Shown here: in pieces, positions 1 to 5,656 of the stretch
How positions within the stretch are numbered: the stretch's first letter is position 1
Layout of the letters: the number at the start of each line of letters is the position of its first letter
Program-made: the position numbers and the translations under genes
From: Candidatus Glassbacteria bacterium RIFCSPLOWO2_12_FULL_58_11
GTDB taxonomy: Bacteria > Gemmatimonadota > Glassbacteria > GWA2-58-10
Reading direction: 5' to 3'
DNA length: 8,476 nt
Assembly (NCBI GenBank): GCA_001780825.1
Contig: MFIX01000109.1
Coordinates: forward strand, 1 to 8,476
The notes under the pieces: model-generated
What the model saw: the letters and a program-made list of their open reading frames with translations, nothing else
What the model was told of the DNA's origin: nothing
Database searches by the model: none

Positions 1-199
1 TATCGTAGCCCGGTGTAAAGGGAACCGGGGGCGCGCCCGGATAAATCCCCTCGCGCATCATGATATCGGCAAAGGCCACGCCCGCGGACTGGACCCGCAC
101 CCGCACCTCGCCCTCGGCCGGCGAGGGAACACTCTCCTCGATCAGCTTCAGGACCTCCGGACCGCCATTGCGGGAGATAATAATTCTACGGTTTTTCAT
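1..199 (-). CDS. MDR-family quinone oxidoreductase-like protein, N-terminal fragment
   Basis: This is the first 66 codons of a gene that runs off the left edge of the window. The translation begins MKNRRIIISRNGGPEVLKL and continues through VRVRVQSAGVAFADIMMREG to PFTPGYD. This is the N-terminal GroES-like domain layout of the medium-chain dehydrogenase/reductase superfamily: a Gly-Gly-Pro-Glu-Val-Leu opening, then Ala-Gly-Val-Ala-Phe-Ala-Asp and a Phe-Thr-Pro-Gly-Tyr-Asp motif. The Asp of FAD sits where zinc-dependent alcohol dehydrogenases have a catalytic Cys, which points to the zinc-free quinone oxidoreductase/VAT-1-like branch that uses NAD(P)H. The Rossmann domain is outside the window, so cofactor and substrate are inferred. 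The ATG at 197-199 follows AGGTG (206-210) at a 6-nt spacing, with a promoter just upstream. It is divergent from the UroD-like gene. Confidence 0.85.
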   Translation of the reverse strand, partial: MKNRRIIISRNGGPEVLKLIEESVPSPAEGEVRVRVQSAGVAFADIMMREGIYPGAPPVPFTPGYD

Positions 200-247
200 T
201 TTTAGCACCTTCTATAGTGTTATGTGCTGTAACAATTAGGAAGGATA

Positions 248-276
248 AATATACTCAGGAGCGGCTTCTCTTTCAA
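248..276 (-). promoter_or_regulatory. Sigma70-type promoter for the MDR oxidoreductase gene
   Basis: Read on the minus strand, TTGAAA (271-276, 5/6 to the -35 consensus) is followed after exactly 17 bp by TATATT (248-253, 5/6 to the -10 consensus). Transcription would start near 241, giving a leader of about 42 nt before the ATG at 199. Prediction is by eye only. Hexamer quality, spacing and position all agree. Confidence 0.55.
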
Positions 277-421
277 CAGGCCCATCTGCCGGGAGCACCC
301 TGCCATATATTTTTATAGCCAGCGGAGAGAGCGTCTCTTAATTTAGGTTTGACAGCTTTCCGGCGCTTTTCCACCAGGCGCACTCCTACTCGTTCGCAAA
401 TTTAACGGACCAGGAAATCCC

Positions 422-1492
422 ATGACCCCAATAACCACCCATGAGCGGATGACCCGCGCCTATACGCATCGCGAGGCCGACCGCGTGCCGATCTTCGACT
501 TTCCCTGGGACACCACTATCGAGCGCTGGAGACGGGAGGGTATGCCGGCCGGCATGAGCTACGAGGATTTTTTCGGCGTGGACAGCGTATATCTGATCCA
601 GGTGGACAATAGCCCGCGCTATCCGAAAAAAGTTCTCGAGGAAACCGAGGACTATCTGGTCTCCACCACCGAGTGGGGCGTGACCCTGAAAAAATGGAAA
701 CACCGCTCCTCGACCCCACATTTCCTGGATTTCACGATCACCTCGCCAGATTCCTGGCGCAAGGCCCGCGAGCGCATGGCGCCCACCCGCGACCGGATAG
801 ACTGGGACAGCCTCAAGAAAGAATACGCCCTGCGCCGTAAGCGGGGCGACTGGATCGAGGCCCTGGCCTGGTTTGGCTTCGATGTAACCCACGCCTGGGC
901 CGTGGGCACGGAGCGCCTGCTGGTGGCCCTGCTCGAGCAGCCGTAATGGTGTATGGATATGTTCGGCCATTTCCTCGAAGTCAATCTGGCCCTGCTGGAC
1001 CAGGTCTGGGAGGCGGGCTGCCGGTTCGATTCGCTCACCTGGTACGATGACCTGGGCTACAAGGGCAGCCAGTTCTTCTCGGTGCAGATGTACCGTGAGC
1101 TGCTGAAACCTTTCCACAAGCGGGCGGTCGAGTGGGCCGACCGGAAGGGGCTGAAGACCCGCCTGCACTCCTGCGGGGATGTCCGGCCTTTCGTGCCGGA
1201 GTTTATCGAGCTGGGGATCGATGCCCTGAACCCCCTGGAGGTCAAAGCCGGCATGGACCCGGTAAAGATTAAGCAGCAATATGGGAAAGACCTGGTCCTT
1301 CACGGCGGGGTCAATGCGGTGCTCTGGGACAAGCCGGAACAGATCAGTGCGGAGATCGAGAAGGTGGTGCCGGAGCTGAAAAAAGGCGGAGGCTACATTT
1401 TCGCCTCGGACCACTCGATCCCGGACACGGTGAGCTTGGAGGATTTCCGGCGGATTGTCGAATGTGTCAAGCGGGTGGGAACATACGAATGA
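422..1492 (+). pseudogene. UroD-superfamily (corrinoid methyltransferase/HemE-like) gene interrupted by an in-frame TAA
   Basis: Two open segments, 422-946 and 947-1492, lie in the same frame and together give 356 residues, the usual size for this family. The start is ATG 422 after AGGA (412-415). The N-terminus (HERMTRAYTHREADRVPIFD) and the later blocks DDLGY (combined residues 209-213), HSCGDVRPF (249-257), LHGGVNAVLW and ASDHSIPDTVSLEDF are typical of UroD-superfamily proteins found outside heme operons. The HemE-type RQAGR motif is absent, so heme synthesis is unlikely. His249 and Cys251 of HSCG match the position of zinc ligands in MtaA/CmuA-like methyltransferases, suggesting methyl transfer, but the substrate is unknown. 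Codon 175 is TAA, flanked by Pro and Trp-Cys-Met-Asp-Met-Phe, where relatives commonly have Pro-Glu-Trp. One base change from GAA would create it. No other lesion is visible and no good ribosome site precedes the ATG at 953. It could be a recent pseudogene, a sequencing error, or readthrough. Confidence 0.85.
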
Positions 1493-1494
1493 GT

Positions 1495-1501
1495 AAAGGA
1501 G
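1495..1501 (+). promoter_or_regulatory. Shine-Dalgarno that supports a TTG start
   Basis: AAAGGAG lies 8 nt upstream of TTG at 1510-1512 and 2 nt after the stop of the UroD-like gene. It supports TTG as the true start of the transporter. The first in-frame ATG is at codon 16, inside the first membrane segment, and using it would damage that helix. Confidence 0.7.
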
Positions 1502-1509
1502 TGTAGAGC

Positions 1510-2724
1510 TTGGACCTGACCGTACTGTTGATTTTTCTCACCGTTTATCTCGGGATGATCTTGGGCGGACTGCCGGGACTGAATCTGGACCGGACCGGAG
1601 CGGCGCTGCTTGGCGCGATTGCCCTGCTGGTGTTCGGGAAATTGAGCTTCAGCGAGGCCTGGCTGGCGATAGATTCCTCGACTCTGGCCCTGTTGTTCGG
1701 CCTGATGGTCATCTCTGCGCAGTTCCGGTTGAGCGGTTTCTACACTTTCCTGATCCGGAAAACCGCCGCCTCCTGCGAATCTCCGCGGGTTTTGCTGGCC
1801 TATCTGGTCGCTGTTGTCGGCTTTCTTTCCTCATTGCTCGCCAATGATATTGTCTGCCTGGCGGTGGCTCCGATCCTGATAGAGATCTGCGAGAAACGGG
1901 CCTACGATCCAGTGCCGTTCCTGCTCGCCCTGGCCTGCGCTGCCAATGTCGGCTCTGCGGCGACATTGATCGGCAATCCGCAGAATATGCTGATCGGCCA
2001 GAAACTGGGGCTGCATTTCGGGCATTACCTGCTGCAGGGAGCGGTGCCTTCCCTGCTGGGGCTTTTTGTCGTCTGGGGCGTAATCTGTGGATTTTATTGC
2101 GGCCATTGGCAGCGCGAGATCGAAATTACCGAGGCGCAGGCTCCGCCGTTCGATGCCTGGGAGACTATCAAGGGATTTCTGGTCATGCTCCTGCTGGTGG
2201 CTTTTTTCCTGGCGGCCGAATATCCCAGAGCGATAATTGCCCTGGCAGCCGCGGGTGTTCTCCTGTGTTCCCGGCGGATGCACTCCAGAGAGATACTGGG
2301 GCTTATCGACTGGCAGCTTCTGGTCTTGTTCATCGCCTTGTTCGTGGTCATACACTCGATAGAGCGGTACGGTATTTTTGAATATCTGATGCAGTTCAGC
2401 GGAAAGTCGGGGCTTGATCTGCGGCACCCCGCCTGGCTTTTCACGCTGAGCGCAGCTCTGTCCAATGTAGTCTCCAATGTCCCCGCGGTCATGCTCCTGC
2501 TGCCCTCGGCTACCTACCCGGTTGCCGGTCCGGTGCTGGCCTTGTCTTCTACTTTTGCCGGTAATCTGATAGTCGTAGGTTCTATCGCGAATATAATCGT
2601 TATCGAACAGGCTGCCTCAAGGGGTATCCGTATTACCTGGCGCGAGCATGCGAAGGTCGGTGTGCCGGTCACCTTGCTCACCTTGGCTCTGGCGGCTGTC
2701 TGGCTCTGGCTTGTACCGCTGTGA
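1510..2724 (+). CDS. CitMHS/ArsB-type anion transporter (ion transporter superfamily permease)
   Basis: A 404-residue, very hydrophobic inner-membrane protein with about ten or more membrane segments. It shows the two-repeat layout of the ion transporter superfamily (citrate/Na+, ArsB, NhaD, SLC13). Repeat one has LANDIVCLAVAP (110-121) followed by AANVGSAATLIGNPQN (144-159), the signature hairpin and substrate or ion loop. Repeat two has SNVVSNVPAVMLLLP (318-332) and GNLIVVGSIANIIV (351-364). The GNPQN and SNVPAV forms resemble the YbiR-like group of uncharacterised anion permeases more than arsenite pumps, and no ars genes are nearby. The substrate (organic acid, oxyanion or Na+/H+ exchange) cannot be assigned. 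The TTG start follows AAAGGAG. The 17-nt gap after the UroD-like gene suggests co-transcription. The gene converges on the EamA permease gene, with 21 nt between the two stops and no visible terminator hairpin there. Confidence 0.88.
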   Translation: MDLTVLLIFLTVYLGMILGGLPGLNLDRTGAALLGAIALLVFGKLSFSEAWLAIDSSTLALLFGLMVISAQFRLSGFYTFLIRKTAASCESPRVLLAYLVAVVGFLSSLLANDIVCLAVAPILIEICEKRAYDPVPFLLALACAANVGSAATLIGNPQNMLIGQKLGLHFGHYLLQGAVPSLLGLFVVWGVICGFYCGHWQREIEITEAQAPPFDAWETIKGFLVMLLLVAFFLAAEYPRAIIALAAAGVLLCSRRMHSREILGLIDWQLLVLFIALFVVIHSIERYGIFEYLMQFSGKSGLDLRHPAWLFTLSAALSNVVSNVPAVMLLLPSATYPVAGPVLALSSTFAGNLIVVGSIANIIVIEQAASRGIRITWREHAKVGVPVTLLTLALAAVWLWLVPL

Positions 2725-2745
2725 TTCCTACTCGCCCCTCCCGGC

Positions 2746-3600
2746 TCAGAGGAACAGCAGCCAGGCTCCAGCGACCAGGATCACCGCGGCCAGCAGGCGC
2801 TCCCGTATTTTCTCGCGCAGGATGTAATGCGCCAGCAGCACTGTGATGATCAGCCCCAGCATCGAAGCCGGTTCGGCCACGCTCACCTCGATCCGGGTAA
2901 TCGCGAACATCAGCATAAGGTAGCTGTAGCAGTCCACAGCCCCGGCGGCGAGGCCCAGTTTCCACTTGCGGCGGAACAGCCCGGCGGCCAAGCCCAGCTT
3001 GCCTGTAAAATACAAATGCAGGAAAAGGAATAAGTCGGTGGTCAGGCAGAGGCTGAAAACATAGGTGATCGGGTGTATCGAGCGCACCATCCAGCCATCC
3101 ACGGTGCGGCCCACCGCCACCAGCAGCGAGGAGAAGATCATAAACTGGCAGGCCCGGTCGGTGAAGAGCGCTTTGAGGGAGGCGAGAATGTGCTGCCTGC
3201 GGTTGAGAAACGAGGCCCCGTAAAAGAGCAGGACCATCCCGGCGATTTTGGTCGGCTTGAGCGATTCACTCAGAAAAACGGTCGTAAAGAATAGCAGGAA
3301 AAACAAGCTGAAGTAATAAACCGGCCCTACCAGCGAGGCCTCACCTGCGGAGAGGGCTTTGACATAATAGACGGTCTGAATAGTATAGACCAGGCCGGCA
3401 GCCAGCGAAATCCAGAGAAAAGAGTAGCTTTCCGGCGGCCCGGTCAGCAGTAGAAACGGGGCGAGCAGGATTGTCCCGGCGGTAAAGATCAGGCACACCG
3501 CCTCCTCGCTGCCGGAATTATCCGCGACCTGCTTGAAGATGATCTTCTCGTAACCGGTCAGCACGATCCTGCCGGCCAGGGCAAGATAAGCCAGCCACAT
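2746..3600 (-). CDS. EamA/DMT-superfamily permease
   Basis: A 284-residue inner-membrane protein with about ten hydrophobic segments, the standard size for the drug/metabolite transporter superfamily. Two EamA repeats are visible. The first (about 1-130) ends in FLSESLKPTKIAGMVLLFYG. The second (about 150-284) ends in HYILREKIRERLLAAVILVAG. The acidic residue before a basic-rich turn and a Gly-containing last helix recur in both, as is usual in this family. A role in metabolite export or uptake is inferred from the family, and the substrate is unknown. I chose ATG 3600 because GAGGTGG sits about 8 nt upstream and the protein then begins inside the first helix (MWLAYLALAG), as in relatives. 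The frame stays open to a TTG at 3723, but that adds 41 residues without homologous character and the TTG lies inside a -35 box. It follows the NADH dehydrogenase gene in the same direction but has its own promoter. Confidence 0.87.
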   Translation of the reverse strand: MWLAYLALAGRIVLTGYEKIIFKQVADNSGSEEAVCLIFTAGTILLAPFLLLTGPPESYSFLWISLAAGLVYTIQTVYYVKALSAGEASLVGPVYYFSLFFLLFFTTVFLSESLKPTKIAGMVLLFYGASFLNRRQHILASLKALFTDRACQFMIFSSLLVAVGRTVDGWMVRSIHPITYVFSLCLTTDLFLFLHLYFTGKLGLAAGLFRRKWKLGLAAGAVDCYSYLMLMFAITRIEVSVAEPASMLGLIITVLLAHYILREKIRERLLAAVILVAGAWLLFL

Positions 3601-3694
3601 GGAAAGCGCCACCTCAATTGATGAAATGGGAAATACTGGAAAAGCGCGGGACCAGGGATAAATAGCATTCTCCGGCCCCGGATTAAAGGCACCA

Positions 3695-3723
3695 ATGATA
3701 ATGTCCGGTCCGGCGGATGTCAA
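3695..3723 (-). promoter_or_regulatory. Near-consensus sigma70 promoter for the EamA permease gene
   Basis: On the minus strand, TTGACA (3718-3723, perfect -35) is followed after exactly 17 bp by TATCAT (3695-3700, 5/6 to the -10 consensus). The start of transcription would be near 3688, giving a leader of about 88 nt to the ATG at 3600. It lies in the 132-nt gap after the NADH dehydrogenase stop, so the permease can be expressed independently. The first three bases of the -35 box are the TTG that would begin the longest possible reading frame. Confidence 0.65.
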
Positions 3724-3732
3724 AATATTCGC

Positions 3733-5094
3733 TCAGGCCGCGCCACGCCTTTTCTTGCGCTCGATCCGAAGCACGTTGAGCGGCCAGGCCGTATTTTCCG
3801 CAGAGTTTTTGCGGCAGTGGACAAAGCGGCCGGGGGAGGGCTGTTCCCGGCTGTCGCGGGGCAGGATAAGCTTTACCGTGCGGTCGAAGCAGAAATAGTC
3901 CCAGGACCAGTTGATCAGCACCAGCAGGCGGTTGCGGAAGCCGATCAGGTTGAAAAGGTGCACGCCGAGCCAGATCAGCCAGGCGGTCCAGCCGGTGAAT
4001 GAGCGCCCGAGAAGGCTGGCCACCGCCTTGTTCCGGCCGATAGTCACCATGTTTCCCAGATTGTGGTAGCGGAATGGATTCTCGGGCGCGCCGTGAATTT
4101 TTCTAAGGATATTTTGCGCCGCAGCCGTGCCCTGCTGGGTCGCCACCGGAGCCATCATCGCCAGGGGCCGGCGGCCCTCCTCCAGGTAGGCCAGGTCGCC
4201 GATTGCGTAAATGCCGGGGTAGCCTGTCACCTGCAGGGTCGGCTCGACCGGGAGCCTGCCGCCGGGCGAGAGGGGCAGGCCCCAGCCCTCGCGCGGACTC
4301 TCGCCGCGCACGCCCGCGGTCCAGACCACAGTCTCGGTGGGTATCAGCACTCCCTCTCCGCAGAATACCTCGCGAGGCGTGACCCGGCTGACCGCGGTGC
4401 CCAGATAAACCTCCACTCCCATCTTCTCTAGGCGCTGGAGGGCATAATCCTGCAGCTTGCGCGGCAGGCCGGTCAGCAGGCTGTCGCAGGCCTCGAGCAG
4501 CACCACCCGGATCTCGCGGGGATCGATCAGCGGGTAGTCATGGACCAGCATGCCGCCGATCAGCTCGTGAAGCGCACCGGCGAACTCGACCCCTGTCGGG
4601 CCGCCCCCGACAATGATAAAGCTCAGGGCCCTCCGCCTGCGCTCAGGGTCTGGCTCCAGAGCCGAGCGCTCGAAACAGGCCAGGATATGGTTGCGCAGAG
4701 CGATGCCCTGCTCCAGAGTTTTCAGTTGGAAGGCATGCCCGGCGGCGCCCGCGACTCCCAGGAAATTGGTCGCGCTGCCCAGGGCCAGGATCAGGTAATC
4801 GTAAAAAATCTCCCTGCCGCGGCATTCGATAATTTTGTCTTCCAGATTAAGGCCGGTCATCTCATCCATCAGGAAATGCACGTTCCGGCTGCGGCTCAGG
4901 GTGCTGCGCACCGGGTAGGCGATCGCCTCCGGCTCTACCTCGGCGGCGGCCACCTGGTAAAGCAGAGGCTGGAAGGTATGGTAATTATTGCGGTCCAGGA
5001 CCAGCACCTCGACCGGCTGCTTATCGAATTCCCGGGCGGCCCAGAGCCCGCCGAAACCCGCCCCGGCGATCACCACCTGCGGCTTGCCCGCCAT
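3733..5094 (-). CDS. ndh: Type II NADH dehydrogenase (NADH:quinone oxidoreductase, non-proton-pumping)
   Basis: A 453-residue flavoprotein that passes electrons from NADH to membrane quinone without pumping protons. The FAD-binding site is GAGFGG at 11-16. The NNYHTFQPLLYQVA block (36-49) is highly typical of NDH-2. The second dinucleotide site for NADH is IVGGGPTGVEFAGAL (161-175), the C-terminal FAD contact is GIYAIGDLA (294-302), and ATQQGTAAAQN (318-328) corresponds to the quinone-site region. The aromatic, hydrophobic stretch around 369-400 (WTAWLIWLGVHLFNLIGF onward) is the usual amphipathic membrane anchor on the cytoplasmic face. A basic tail ending RKKRRGAA makes it slightly longer than the common length of about 430. 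I chose ATG 5094 because GGGGAGG (5099-5105) precedes it and the Rossmann strand begins at residue 6. A GTG at 5130 in the same frame lacks a good ribosome site. Ferredoxin/rubredoxin reductases share the fold but not the YHTFQPLLYQVA block. Confidence 0.94.
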   Translation of the reverse strand: MAGKPQVVIAGAGFGGLWAAREFDKQPVEVLVLDRNNYHTFQPLLYQVAAAEVEPEAIAYPVRSTLSRSRNVHFLMDEMTGLNLEDKIIECRGREIFYDYLILALGSATNFLGVAGAAGHAFQLKTLEQGIALRNHILACFERSALEPDPERRRRALSFIIVGGGPTGVEFAGALHELIGGMLVHDYPLIDPREIRVVLLEACDSLLTGLPRKLQDYALQRLEKMGVEVYLGTAVSRVTPREVFCGEGVLIPTETVVWTAGVRGESPREGWGLPLSPGGRLPVEPTLQVTGYPGIYAIGDLAYLEEGRRPLAMMAPVATQQGTAAAQNILRKIHGAPENPFRYHNLGNMVTIGRNKAVASLLGRSFTGWTAWLIWLGVHLFNLIGFRNRLLVLINWSWDYFCFDRTVKLILPRDSREQPSPGRFVHCRKNSAENTAWPLNVLRIERKKRRGAA

Positions 5095-5179
5095 ATTGCC
5101 TCCCCGCGAAATACCTGGCGCTGAATTCACGATGTCAGTATTCGGCTAATCCCGACTAATTTATCCAGTATAATAATAT

Positions 5180-5208
5180 AATATAAACCTGTTCCTGTTG
5201 CTGAGCAA
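5180..5208 (-). promoter_or_regulatory. Possible promoter in AT-rich tract upstream of NADH dehydrogenase
   Basis: Read on the minus strand, TATATT (5180-5185) has a weak -35 candidate TTGCTC (5203-5208) at 17 bp. The tract 5160-5187 is almost pure A/T, and TATTAT and TATACT are further -10 candidates, so the exact hexamer is uncertain. The leader to ATG 5094 would be about 80 nt. Confidence 0.3.
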
Positions 5209-5377
5209 ACCGGCAGGCAAAGGGATTTCTTTCAATTGTCGGGTTTCCCTTTTTCCACCGTTGCGGGGTAAGCGGATAGGAGAAGTGCAGGGGGATTCAG
5301 GCAGTAATGTCCGATTAGGTTTTTGCATTAACAAAGATTTAAAGAAAACTCCAGGCCATTCGAATGATTAAAAGCAG

Positions 5378-5506
5378 ACACACCCCTGTTTCCACTCTTT
5401 ATGGAGGGGACTCTCCGACTCCCGGCTGCCTGCGCCCCAAGGTGGGAAACGCAGCGCCAAAGTCCCCTCTATAAAGAGGGGTGGCTGCGAAGCAGCCGGG
5501 GTGTGT
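5378..5506. repeat. 129-bp palindromic, MITE-like interspersed element
   Basis: The ends are perfect 9-bp inverted repeats, ACACACCCC (5378-5386) and GGGGTGTGT (5498-5506). A second, inner pair of arms, 5395-5412 and 5461-5478, matches at 17 of 18 positions in inverted orientation. The right arm folds on its own twice: CCCCTCT/AGAGGGG with a 4-nt loop (5464-5481), then GGCTGC/GCAGCC with a 3-nt loop (5483-5497). The left arm lacks the counterpart of the GGCTGC hairpin, so the element is asymmetric or has lost a piece. A further GATTA (5366-5370) and TAATC (5506-5510) are also inverted. No transposase or obvious target duplication is seen. Such designs are typical of non-autonomous mobile elements or extragenic palindromic repeats. 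Copy number elsewhere in the genome is the test. Confidence 0.7.
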
Positions 5507-5607
5507 AATCGCGCAACCATCGTTGAAATCTCTCCGGATTGGAGAATTACTCCCCCCAGCAAGTTACTAGCCGGATATTAATGGGATTCAGGGGGATTTA
5601 ATCTGAT

Positions 5608-5649
5608 ACCCCGCGGCTTGCCCCGGTAGATCGAGGCAAACCGCGGGGT
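5608..5649 (-). terminator. Stem-loop after the isomerase-like gene, probable terminator
   Basis: Arms 5608-5622 and 5635-5649 pair over 15 bp around a 12-nt loop. In minus-strand RNA, 14 pairs are Watson-Crick and one is G-U. In plus-strand RNA the same position is a C-A mismatch, so the structure suits transcription from the gene that ends at 5657, seven nt upstream. The sequence after the stem lacks a strong U run, so it may stop transcription inefficiently or protect the mRNA 3' end instead. Confidence 0.55.
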
Positions 5650-5656
5650 TGTTTAC

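Larger units (their letters stand above)
5095..5656. other. Gene-free intergenic region of about 560 bp
   Basis: No protein-coding gene is supported here. Any open frame is short and lacks a ribosome site or family-like composition. The part next to the NADH dehydrogenase (5131-5210) is AT-rich and probably carries its promoter. The part 5211-5370 shows nothing I can name. Positions 5378-5506 form a palindromic repeat element and 5608-5649 a strong stem-loop. The 10-mer CAGGGGGATT occurs on both sides of the repeat element (near 5288 and near 5589), which may be chance. Confidence 0.7.

Noticed and set aside
204..228. Short hairpin (AGCAC/GTGCT) overlapping the ribosome site of the MDR gene
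   Set aside because: A 5-bp stem with a 15-nt loop is too weak to call an RNA switch.
326..338. AGAGA-GCG-TCTCT inverted repeat upstream of the UroD-like gene
   Set aside because: Only 5-bp arms with no promoter clearly attached. It could be an operator but is too short to separate from chance.
349..354. TTGACA on the plus strand before the UroD-like gene
   Set aside because: No acceptable -10 hexamer is found 15-19 bp downstream; the sequence there is GC-rich.
386..1414. A 342-residue open frame on the minus strand across the UroD-like gene
   Set aside because: It runs antisense to a gene with clear family motifs on the plus strand. Long antisense frames are common in GC-rich codon patterns, the translation matches no family I know, and there is no ribosome site in front of its start.
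1831..2427. A 198-residue minus-strand frame inside the anion transporter
   Set aside because: It is antisense to well-conserved membrane segments, and its Gln- and His-rich translation is typical of an antisense shadow of a hydrophobic gene.
5368..5562. Small minus-strand open frame of 64 residues
   Set aside because: It is read entirely through the palindromic element and its flank, lacks a ribosome site, and its composition follows the inverted repeats.
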